Positions 1 through 9,901 of a DNA stretch of 64,000 bases are shown here, piece by piece. The notes beneath the pieces are model-generated. The model ran no database searches, was not told the DNA's origin, and was given only the letters and a program-made list of their open reading frames with translations. Source of the stretch: Roridomyces roridus (Eukaryota > Basidiomycota > Agaricomycetes > Agaricales > Mycenaceae); assembly GCA_029378245.1 (NCBI GenBank), contig JARKIF010000076.1, positions 1 to 64,000 of the forward strand. The letters run 5' to 3'. Within the stretch, counting starts at the first letter, position 1. Each line of letters starts with the position of its first letter. A program made the position numbers and the translations under genes.

Positions 1-2409
1 CGCCTTGCCTTTACTCGTGCTCCCCTCAATAAAATTCGCCCCAACTTGTCCATTGGACGTGGCCAACAACGACGGGTTCACCGTTACCGTGTTGAGCGTC
101 TTGGTGAGGATCGTTGTCGAGAATGTCTCCCACCGCCTCGAACGATTCCGAGTCCCCGGAGATGTCGGTCAGGAAGACGAGCGCGAAGCCCGGGGCGGGG
201 ACCGTCACGTCGCATGTGTTGTCCCCGTTGCAGGTCACGGTTTGGATCGTCTCGGTACCCGTGGGTCGTCCGTCAGTCGCGAAGGAGGGTCCGAATGTCT
301 GCGAATTCTGGTAAGCAGGAACGATGACGATTATGTATGTACTCACCTGGCCGGCCCATGTTATATTACTCAACGAAGACACCGACGGAGCCAGCAGGTA
401 TCTACACCCGTCAGTATGCACCGGATCTAATTTGAAACTACTCACTTGACTTTAACCTGCGCGGGCGTCCCATTCGCCTGCCCCGTACTCCCACCGCCGA
501 TAGCAAAGGAAACAGTAATCCCACTCGCCCCGCTTGGGTCCGTAACATAATTGAACAACGCAAGCCTCGCCAATACACCCCCATCGTAAATCGCATATCC
601 AGGCGTGAACTCGTTATTGCCGTTCATCTGCAGGTCGATGATGCGCGATTGGTTCGACTTGCCAAACGTCTCGGCGACGGCCATGACGGAGTAGAACACC
701 GGGCCGATGGTCCATTCGCGGAAGCTCGATTGATTTGTCGGGGGAGCTGAAGAAAATTGAGACGGCAGAGGAAGATGAAGTAAAGGGCAACCTACGCGTA
801 AACGGCTAATATAAAACCTGTCAGAATAATACGTCAAGAAAAATGCGAGCACTCACATTATAATACACTCCTTGCCCACCAACGTGTAGGAGTGCCGTCG
901 TAAAATTACTGTAAGCCAGCTGAAGGCCGTAGTCCAACGCCCACAGCGCACTCCCGAAGGAGTTGCTCACGCCGGGAAACCCACCACACGACGCCGTGTT
1001 GGTCTCGATCATAAGGAAGGGCAGATTAAACGTTTGGGCGAGCGCGGTGCTGCTGAGATAATTTGCAGCGATAGCCTGGCCGGAGGTATGATTAAGGTAC
1101 GTCGGGAAGATAGCTTGCGGGTCAATGGCACCCGGGGCGTTCTTCCCGCTGAACTCGGCGACACAGTTGTTATCCGGGTAGCTGAAAATGGCATTGATCA
1201 GTAACTGCTCGACATTGAGTGGATCAAGACGAACAAGGACATGGAGAGCTCAGCGAGACTCTGCAAGTGGTCGGGAATAAAGTTGACGTCCCACATTTCT
1301 TGCGGCTGCCATTGACCCGAAAGACTAGGACCAATGAGTTTCTTGTCGACGACTTTCACATTGGAATCGGCACGGAGCGCAGCGTCAACGAGCCCAAAGT
1401 CCGCCGAAAAGTTGGCGGGACCGTAGGTCGGTGGCCGATGTTGATGTCTGTACACTTTTAGGGCGCAGCTTGAGACAACGAATGGAGGTAGTACGCACAA
1501 GGGATACTGGTCAGGCTCGTTGCCCACTTGGAAACCGATGAGTTTATCGCCGAGGATGGGTTCAGCAGCCTCGGCGATCTGCAATCGCAAATTGGCCGTG
1601 TCGTTGAGGGGAATGCCTAAACAAAGTCAAACGAGCGCCTCCGACATGGCCGAACGCCACCCACCGAGATACCATTCCACGTTGACCAACGCCGAAATAT
1701 TGGCCATCATGTACAAGACATCGGGGGTGAACAACAAGGCGGGCGTATCCGTCTACGAGCCTCGTCAGGATGGTTTCCAATTCGAAGTAAGAGTTTACGC
1801 ACTGGATTAGCCGTATCCTGTGCCTGCTTCAACAACATCTTCCCACCAGGCAAACTCGGGAACATGGTCGCATAATCCTGGGTATTCCCGCCAACTCGCA
1901 CCCGTACAGACCCGCCCCGCGCTTGGATGTTGGCCATGAGGTTCAAAAACGGCACAGCCAGGCGAGTGCTGTACATTACGTGTGTCAGAAAGCGGAGATG
2001 AATTAACGGAAAGACCAAATGGACCTGTTAGTGCCCACTAAAGCCCATGAATTAGACGTTTACAGTTGACAGTGTCGATCCACTCACAAACTTGATTTGC
2101 CACCGAAAACTCGACCGAGAACCCAAAAAAGTATCCCGACTGCGGGATCGACAGCCCTGGGACCGGCGCGCTGCTCAGTTGCTGGAAAAACTTTGTTGGA
2201 GGCGCGGGGTTCGGGACACCTGGGGCATTGAGGACAGTGGGGTCGTACGCTGCGGAGCCAGTGTATGACGCAGCTGCCGCCGTGTTGCTGCCCGAGGCCA
2301 CGCTTTTCGTTTGGTCCCCGAAGGGTTGTTGGTTATATACTGTGACGGAGGCCCATGCGGCGGGGAGACATAATTGAAGGAGAAGGAAGGAGAGGCTGGA
2401 GGGCCGCAT
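1..2409 (-). CDS. GH79-family glycoside hydrolase (beta-glucuronidase-like), 3' end beyond the window
   Basis: Secreted glycosidase of family GH79, which acts on glucuronide or related sugars of cell-wall or proteoglycan material. The ATG at 2409-2407 is followed by a signal peptide (LSFLLLQLCLPAAWA). Family landmarks in order are FGFSVEFSVANQV, FLNLMANIQARGGSVRVRVG, then IGFQVGNEPDQYP with the acid/base Glu of the NEP motif (around 1520), and MIETNTASCGG (around 1000) with the presumed nucleophile Glu. After that comes the beta-sandwich C-terminal domain. Several introns interrupt it; the first donor is GTGAGT near 2085, and I could not resolve the short exon around 1980-2040. Near 128-145 the frame must shift to pass from a stretch ending ALVFLTDISGDSESFE to one reading TFSTTILTKTLNTV, so there is an apparent one-base frameshift or assembly error. 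The frame is still open at position 1, so the gene is incomplete here. Family assignment is firm; substrate is unknown. Confidence 0.85.
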
Positions 2410-2765
2410 TCGCAGCAGGGAGGGGAGGGGGAAGGAAGGAGGTGGGCGCGTGTGAGAGGGATGGCGGGTCCCGGCGTGAAAAGACCGCAACGAATGGAAA
2501 TAGATTTGCTGAGATCAAACGGAGATGCAACCGGTTGATTTGAAATAAACTCCGTTGGCGGTACAAGTTGAAACACAGCTTTCTGAAAATCTTGGGGGAG
2601 CAAGGACTGGCTGACAATGGATTTGAGAAGCTCTTGGCCTGAGGAAAGAACATCGGCCAGTGTTAGAAAATCAACTCCGAGTCGCCGACCACGAGGATCA
2701 AAACGAAGCAGATCGGAAACTTGATCGAAAGCCGGTTGGGACGAGGATCGCGGAGTCAACTGCAT
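2410..2765 (-). promoter_or_regulatory. Intergenic stretch upstream of the GH79 gene
   Basis: These 356 bp lie between the stop of the Atg22-like gene (2766-2768) and the GH79 start, both on the minus strand. The stretch must hold the terminator of the first and the promoter of the second. Purine-rich plus-strand DNA (GGAAGGAGG-type runs around 2378-2450), that is pyrimidine-rich on the coding strand just upstream of the GH79 start, is the only visible feature. No TATA box is evident. Confidence 0.4.
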
Positions 2766-4794
2766 TTACAAATCCATCTTGACATCCACATCCCCGGTAT
2801 ACGCACTCGCAAAATGCTCGCTCGCCTCAAACGCCTTGCGCTCCTGCTCCGCACGTACAAACGCCTCGCACTCGACCCGGCTCTTGTCCACATCGACGAG
2901 GTACAGGAATATCGTGCTCACAACACCGCTGCATGAATGTTAGTTTGGCATCATAACTTCAAGACTGCTTACAGCGCGAATAGAAACGCAAACGGCATAT
3001 TGTCGTTGTTGCCCGAAGCCGTGATGATCGCACTCGACACGAAGGGCCCGATGAACGCAGACGTCTTGCCGATGACCGAAAAGAGTGCGAAGAACAAGAA
3101 CATCTGCGGCAACGGCGACACCTCGCTGATCATGGTCTGGCTGTAAGCATACCACGGGCAAACCATCAATCCGTAGAACGCTTGGTAGAGCCAAATCTCC
3201 CAAACGTGCTTGAACCCAAACTTGTCTGTGTGCACGCCGATGAGGCCCCAGATTGTCAGGACGATTATCCAGAATACGTTGAACGAGAGCATCTATGGGT
3301 CGTCAGATAAATTACTTGCTGGTGAAAGGAAGGAAACTTACCGCCTTGGTGCTAATCTTGAACCGTTTTTGGACGATCCAGAAGAGATATATGCCCACTC
3401 CCTGGGCGACGATTCCGACGATCAAGAGGAGTGTCAACTGGAGGGTCGAATATGCCACGACGCTGTTCTACGGTTAGCCGACTTTCTGGGCACGAAATGA
3501 TGCCACTTGCGTGTTTTGCAGAGTACCAATGACCGTCCTGCAGATGTGTTAATCCAAGTCGTCGAAAGAACGGTTAGACCAACACTGTGGTATTTAAAAC
3601 ATCTCCCCTGTCAGCTGCTCAGCATCTGAAATGTTCGGGAGTACAACACCGACATGAGAAAATAAAACACCAGATACAGGAACGTCTGCTTCAACCTCAG
3701 ACACTCCCGAAACGCCACATACGTCTGCCTAAATCCAACCGTCAACAGCGTCGTCCCACTCGGGAGATTCAACCCGGGGCGCCTTTTCTCCAGAACAAAC
3801 CACGGGATGGCGCAAAATAGCCATACTGCACCGGAGAAGGCTATGAGGACGCTAAACGCCTTGGTATTGTTCTCGGTGCTAGCATCGGACTTGATGCCTT
3901 TGAGGATACCGACCATGATGGCGAGGACAATGATTTCGCCGAGGGAGGAGATGGTGAATGATATGTTGGAGATGCGATTCCGGGAGAGGGAGGTCAAGGT
4001 TGTGTGGTCTGCGAGGCTTTTACTGCCGGCTTTTACTTCCTCCAGCGATTCTTTGACTTCTGGGAGATCGCGTGCGAGGCCGGGGAATGCTGCGGTCCAA
4101 AATGTCAGGGCGCATTGGTAGGCGATTACTGTCGCGTTTTTAGCTGCATTCGCACAGAAAAAATAGGTCTCACATCCAAGAATATACAGCACCACGCCTG
4201 ATCGCCATTGCGACGCGTCCTCGACTCCGAGCCAACCAAAAGATACTGCTACGGCGAGGAGGGTGAAAAATATGGTGATATTCGGTCGGGAGGTGCCATA
4301 GTCCGCCCAAGCACCGATCATGAGAAGAAGGACGGCTTGGAGGGCGAACGAAATTCCATTTGCTTGGAGAAAGTCATTGGTTGGTTGACGAAGAAACGAA
4401 GGACTTGCTCATTAGAACGATCGAGTTGACTTAAAGTTCGTCAATGGAAGAAAAAGAAGCAGAAAAGCACGTACTGTCCCGGACCCGACCCAGATAGGGG
4501 AGTACACATCCGTTGTCCCCGCACGGAGCAGTAAACGGCGGCTGCGTAGGATCATATCCCGCCAGAAAGAGCAGGTTTTGGAATTGAGATGGACCAAAGT
4601 TGACTTGCTGGCGCGTCAGCTGGGAACCATAGCGATAAGAGTGAGATATTACACCCAGAGAGCCCGTTGTTGCCGATATAATAGACATAGTACGCCCAGA
4701 GCTCGGGACGTGAGGTGGTCCATCGAGACGAGTCTTCAGGTGGAGTTTCGAGCTCGGAGGCTCCCAGTTTCTTTTCCTCTGCGTCTGCAGACAT
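2766..4794 (-). CDS. Atg22-like vacuolar effluxer (major facilitator superfamily)
   Basis: Polytopic transporter of the Atg22 family, which in yeast exports amino acids from the vacuole after autophagy. The ATG at 4794-4792 opens a cytosolic tail (MSADAEEKKLGASELETPP) followed by the family hallmark RPELWAYYVYYIGNNGLS. Then come FGPSQFQNLLFLAGYDPTQ, the helix IGAWADYG, a long central exon (about 4350-3600) with WLGVEDASQWRSGVVLYIL and FCAIPWFVLEKRRPGLNLP, and C-terminal helices including SEVSPLPQMFLFFALFSVIG and FVSSAIITAS. The last exon ends YTGDVDVKMDL with TAA at 2768-2766. At least four introns interrupt it (for example donor GTACGT near 4474). It is divergent from MIC60 across 330 bp. 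In agarics such proteins are often annotated simply as MFS transporters; the RPELWAYYVYY signature makes Atg22 the best family call. Confidence 0.85.
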
Positions 4795-5124
4795 GGGCGG
4801 AGGTAAAAGGACGTCAGTCAATCATTTTTTCGCGTGGAAGGAAGCAGCTTCGGAGATGCCATCGTTTATCTTTGGGGCAAGATGAGAGCGTTGATCAAAA
4901 TGTGGCAGCAAGTCTTCAAGGCGGCCTCCGAAAATTCTAAAAAAAATTGGACGGCACTCCTGGGATGCACCGAGTGCTTTTGACGCATCCCGCCATTTTC
5001 TTTCACGCTTGTTTCTCATAAACCGTGTTCTCATCGAATCGAGCCACGTGTTCGCGGGTAAACACGGCTCCACCGCGACCCGCTCTAATACTAGACTGAG
5101 GCTACGGCCGGGCGCATACACGGG
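4795..5124. promoter_or_regulatory. Shared upstream region of the Atg22-like gene and MIC60
   Basis: A 330-bp divergent intergenic interval. It contains a palindromic CACGTG E-box at 5045-5050, about 75 bp upstream of the MIC60 start. The E-box is seen directly; that it is a bHLH factor site is an inference. No convincing gene lies inside. Confidence 0.4.
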
Positions 5125-7192
5125 ATGTATCGAGTGCTCCCCGTATCCAGACTACCGTCTCGGGCTACTGTTCGTGTTATACGACGGGTGAGTCCTCACC
5201 AATCCTCCGTCCTTTTCTTCCCTGAAATGTATACCAGCGCCTTGCCACGGAACCTCCTTCAGCCACGCCCAAGAAGCGGCATGTCGTGCGCAACATTCTG
5301 CTGTCCACCACCGTGCTCGTCGGCACCTTCTACGTCGGCAGCACCTTTGCAGCATTCCAGAGCGAGGCGTACTACGACTTTTTCACGGAGAACGTACCGC
5401 TCGGTTACTCGATGCTCTCGTACGCGGAAAGTCAGCACTGGGACACCATGACCCTCGAGTCGGTCCTTGCGTCGTCGAAAAAGTCCGTCGAGTCGGCTCA
5501 GCGCTACGTCACCGACACCATCAACGGGACTCCCAAGACGGTGCAGGAGGCGGTGGACAATGCCAAGCAGACCAAGGACGCTACCATCAAGGCCATTCAA
5601 AACTCAAAAGACCGTGCCACTGGCGCTGTATCCCGCATCAAGACTACTGTCACAAAAGAGGCGGCCCAGGCGACGGCGGTGGCGAAGCACCAGGGCGAGC
5701 AGTTCTCTCGGGGTGTCCAAGAGCTCATACGGGAGGCTGAGGCAGCTCTCGCGAAGGGTATCGACGTTGCAGAGCTGCCCACCACTCCCGAGGTCGCTGC
5801 ACCACCTGCCGCTGCAACGGATTCATCCACTGTCTACCACGCTCCTTTACCCATTGGCTTCGAACTGCCGCCAGGCTACGCTCGTCCTACCCCACCCAAG
5901 AAACCCGAACCGGTGGTGGAAGTACCGCGCCTGGCGCCCATTTCCCCCGATTTGTCCTCCATCACATCCTCCGAGCCCATTATTGCCCACCTCGCAGGCA
6001 CGATCGACGATCTCACCGTCTACGTCGAGGCCAACCCCGCTACCACCGCCAAAGCCGCTTCGGTTCTCGAAGCTGCGAAATCAGACTTGACGGCCCTCGC
6101 TGCGCGCATTGACAAGGCGCGTGAGGACGAACGGACTGAGTTGGAGGCCAAGCTGGATGAGCAGACGCGGGAGTACACCTTGAAGCTGATGGAGCTTGAG
6201 ATGGCCGCTCAGGATCGGCTGGACGGCCAGGAGCAGGAGTTTAGGCGATACTTTGATGAGGAGCGGGCGAGGCTGACACAGGCTTACCGGGAGAAGCTTG
6301 AGAATGAGCTGCAGACGCAGACGGAACTCATCAATGAGAGGTCAATCCTATTCAATCTCACATGCACACGGAACTACTGACAAGGATGATATAGGCTCAA
6401 GGAGGAGGTTATCGCGCAGGGCATCGAGCTGCAGCGTCGCTGGATCCGCGAGATTAAGGTCCGCGTCGAGGAAGAGCGTGGTGGGCGATTGGCAAAGATC
6501 GATGAGCTGTCAGCGAACCTCAAGCGGCTTGAGCGTGTCGCACTGGACAACTCCACCTACCTGGACGAAAACATCCGTATTCACTCCCTTTGGTCTGCCC
6601 TGCGCGCCGTTTCCTCTTCTGCTCTCTCCTCCCCCGTACGCAAGCCCTTCCGTGAGGAATTGCGTGCCCTCCGGCATCTCGCTGAGGCTCGCGAAGATCC
6701 CGTCGCTTCAGCGGCCCTCGACTCGCTCGAGGCGTCTGACGTGCCCGATATCGGCGTCGAGCCATTTGCGGACCTGGCAACATGGTTCGCCAATGAGGTC
6801 GCCCCCAAGGTGTCTCACGTCGCTCTCGTGCCGGACCAAAACGCCGGGCTCCTCTCACACCTCGCGAGTCGTGCATTCGCGGGCTTGCAGTTCAAGCGGC
6901 ATGGGCTTGTGAGCGGCGGGGATGTGCTGAGCGTGTTGGCGAGGGCCGAGTATTATCTTAACGAGAAGGATCTGGATAGTGCGACGAGGGAGCTGAATCA
7001 GCTTGGGGGGACAGCCAAGCTGCTGCTACGCGATTGGTTGGAGGCGGCGAGGAGGAGGCTGGAGGTGCAGCAGGCTTTAGATGTAAGTTTCTCCTTCCCG
7101 TTTTCCTTGCTGCGAAGGATGAGAATGCTGACTGCTTGACCTTGCAGGTTGTGCAAACCCAGGCTACGCTTGCGTCCTTACTGGTTGTGTAG
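5125..7192 (+). CDS. MIC60: MICOS complex subunit MIC60 (mitofilin)
   Basis: Inner-mitochondrial-membrane organiser of cristae junctions. Four exons are 5125-5187, 5238-6340, 6395-7082 and 7148-7192. All introns are GT-AG of 50-65 bp, and the spliced frame gives 632 residues, a normal length. Exon 1 is the Arg-rich matrix-targeting presequence (MYRVLPVSRLPSRATVRVIR). Exon 2 gives KKRHVVRNILLSTTVLVG, whose hydrophobic stretch is the single inner-membrane anchor. Next is a Pro-rich linker with VEVPRLAPISPDLSS and a long acidic coiled coil (EAKLDEQTREYTLKLMELEM). The C-terminal mitofilin signature domain is in exon 3 (ELSANLKRLERVALDNSTYL, RAFAGLQFKRHGLVSGGDVL, LLLRDWLEAARRRLEVQQAL). The start is chosen because only this short first exon supplies a presequence in phase. 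Confidence 0.95.
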
Positions 7193-8542
7193 CTGGTGAC
7201 ATTATAATATAATAGAATTCAGTTCCGCCATACTCACGAATAGAAGGACCTATCGCTACGTGGGCAAAGTACTGGACGTCGTGAGAGGACCGCTGTCATT
7301 AACCATGAGGGAAACGTCCATAACCGAGCCATCGCTCGGCGCCACTGCCATAGAGCAATACAGTAGAGTTGCTGATATGGAATATTGTCCGGAGCGGTCC
7401 GAAGGCTATTCCATATGACGGTTATTCCACATGGAATATATGGATTATTTTTGAATTATTTAATTTCTATTTGTAAATTCAAGACTATTCTCAAAATACG
7501 AAACATTGTTCAGTCCCGTGGCATTCCAGTGCTGAGAGGGACTCAAGCACAGGCCGCATTTGCAATACAGGCCTACGGTCTTGCCATCAGCAGGATCAGG
7601 CCCGATCAGTATGTGATGGGGTCACGGAACTGAGATCAAACAAGCTATCAGCGAGAGACAATGGGCCGGGATTGCCAATGTTGATTGTTATCAGTGAACA
7701 ATGCTGGATTTCGACCTCTGGACAGTGTTGGCCCTAAGCCCTAAGGCCTGAGGTTTGTCCTAAGGCCTTAGGCCTTAATTAAGCCCTGAGGCTAAGCCTT
7801 AGCTGGAAGCCTCGTTCTCAACCTAAGGCCTGAGGCTTACCGATGGGATCAATTTTGATTGATCTGCATCCGGCCGACCCCGGCACCACATGTTCAATCT
7901 CGAGGAAGTGGTTGTTCATGCTAGGAACTTCACCCATGGATTTCAGAAGCCACACTTGCCTCACCCAGTGTCTCCCCAATGGTTCCACTCGGTCTCTTCG
8001 ATGAGAAATAATTTCCTTTTTTGGTATCTAAGGGCTTGCTAAGGGCTGAGGCTGCCTAAGCCCTCAGGCCTTAGCCTAAGGCCTAAGGCCTTAATTATTC
8101 AGAGGGTCGATAATTAAGGCCTTAGGGCCATCACTGCCTCTGGATCACTCAAACACCCTCATTTTGCCATTTTCGGCCACCCCGATGTGGAATAATGGGA
8201 CCGGCAGCCTATTCCATATTCCAGAACACGGTGAGTGGAATATTTGGCTGCTCCCGACCCGGGAGCACCCCAAATCCTATTCCATACCACGGATATTCCA
8301 CATGATAGTATTCCACAAGACCGACTCTACTGTACTATGCTTTGCGTCTCTGCTAGACCCTCTCCGTTTCCAGAGCTCCATTGCCATGGCTGCAGCCAGG
8401 CTGGCATATTCAAATGGTGTATTCCTGTCGTGCTTGTCAGTGTCAGAACCCCCCTTTCCGCTTGACCACCACCACCACCTCAATCGTGTGTAAGTCTGGC
8501 CGTACGCCGCATACATCGATCCTCACCTCTTCCAGCGTCCCA
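7193..8542. other. Intergenic region between MIC60 and F-box gene 1, mostly occupied by a MITE
   Basis: 1.35 kb without a host gene. About 970 bp of it is the TA-flanked terminal-inverted-repeat element at 7361-8332, listed separately. The remaining 210 bp before F-box gene 1 is its presumptive promoter, so the element's right end sits only about 210 bp upstream of that start codon. Confidence 0.6.
7361..8332. mobile_element. Non-autonomous pogo/Tc1-like MITE with TA target duplication
   Basis: The element begins CAGTAGAGTT (7361-7370) and ends with the near-complement GACTCTACTG (8323-8332). It is bracketed by TA dinucleotides at 7359-7360 and 8333-8334, the target duplication expected for Tc1/mariner/pogo elements. 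Imperfect inverted similarity continues inward through blocks such as TATTCCATATGACGG against TATTCCATACCACGG. No transposase frame is present in 972 bp. The interior has many copies of a palindromic AGGCCTTA/TAAGGCCT word (about 7735-7830 and 8025-8130). The termini and TSD are read directly; the superfamily is inferred from the CAGT start and TA duplication. Confidence 0.75.
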
Positions 8543-9389
8543 ATGTCTGAGCTAGAACTCCAAACGCTCATCGCCAAAGTCTCCGCTGATATCGAGCGGC
8601 AGACAGAAGTCCTCAGGGGACTCGAGCGCGACAAAAAGCTTCTTTATCGTCAACTCAATGCCGTTCGCGATCCTATTGCAAAATTGCCACTCGAAATCTC
8701 GGCCGAAATTTTTCTCCACTGCGTGGACGGATACCCCGTTACGCCGGAATCCGCCCCTTGGCTCCTCCTCCACGTTTGTCATGCGTGGACAGAGATTGCC
8801 GCAGCCACTCCTGCGTTATGGGCCGAGCTCGACCTCCACCTCCGTCAACTGGAGGTTTTTCCAGAGCTTCTGCAGAATTGGTTCCAATGGACGAGGAACT
8901 GTCCTTTGAAGATATCCCTCAAGGGTTATGTGGGACCTCGTGTTGCCTCCGCCATTTGGCTTCACTCGCAGAAGCTCACATCTCTGCACGTCCACTTTAC
9001 CGGTGTGACTGTGGATGAATACTACGACGATGGCTACTACAAGGCCGTCGGAGACCTCGACACGCTACCCCAGGAGCCGCTATTCTGGCTTCGAGAGTTG
9101 ACCTTTGTCGGCCGCACTGATATCGAATTCTCATGGCGCTCGATCTTTCAAGTCCTGCGTATTTGCCCAAACCTTGTCAATTTGGACTTTCAAAGCATGC
9201 CCCTGATTCGACGTTTGGATATCCCGAATGACTTGGAGCCAGTGCTCCTCCCGAGTCTGCGCCGATTCGGTTCTGCTGGACGACTCGCAAAGCATTTACA
9301 TTATATAACGGCGCCTCGACTGGAAACTCTCACTTTTCGATCGGTCCAAGATCCCTGCGATGAGAATATCCTCTCCTTCCTGCGGCGAT

Positions 9390-9793
9390 CAGTGTTCGCC
9401 CAGAGGGCTTTGAATCGGGGTCCCAGAGGCTCAAAGGCCTTTCAAAGGGCAAGGGGCTTTTCTCATAGGGCATCTCAAAGGCCTTTGAGAAACAATGGCA
9501 TTTTTTCGAACATCAGATTTATGGCCACATAACCGCAGAGATGAGCTGTTTTCTGAATGCCCAGAACCAGCCAGCTAATTTCTTTCTCTGGTTGAGTAGA
9601 AATGGCACCGACAAAGGGGGCGGGTCGTCGTCGGCATTGATGCGCCCTCCGCCGGTGATTGATTGATGCGAAAAGCACGTGATCTCATAGGGCTCTGAGA
9701 GCTTTGAAATTCCACAAAAAAATTCAGAGCCCTCTGCAGAGGGGTCTCAAAGGGCTATGAGCTCATAGGGCTTTGCCCTTTGGGCGAACACTG
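9390..9793. mobile_element. hAT-type MITE inserted in F-box gene 1
   Basis: 404 bp, starting CAGTGTTCGCCCAGAGGGCT and ending with the inverse GCCCTTTGGGCGAACACTG. It is flanked by a perfect 8-bp target duplication GCGGCGAT (9382-9389 and 9794-9801), the hAT hallmark along with the CAGTG terminus. It is internally rich in AAAGGGC/GCCCTTT words and has no open frame of note. The undisrupted paralogue at about 17440 reads straight through the same site, confirming the boundaries. Confidence 0.9.
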
Positions 9794-9901
9794 GCGGCGA
9801 TCGTCACCACCAGTCCGGGTGTTGGAACTAGAATCCTCCTACATCAGCGACCCCGATTTCGCGCGATTCCCTGAATTCTTCGCTCTCCTTCCCACCGTGG
9901 A

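Noticed and set aside
4822..5121. 99-residue minus-strand frame between the Atg22-like gene and MIC60
   Set aside because: It fills the divergent promoter interval, has no homology signal and would overlap both leaders.
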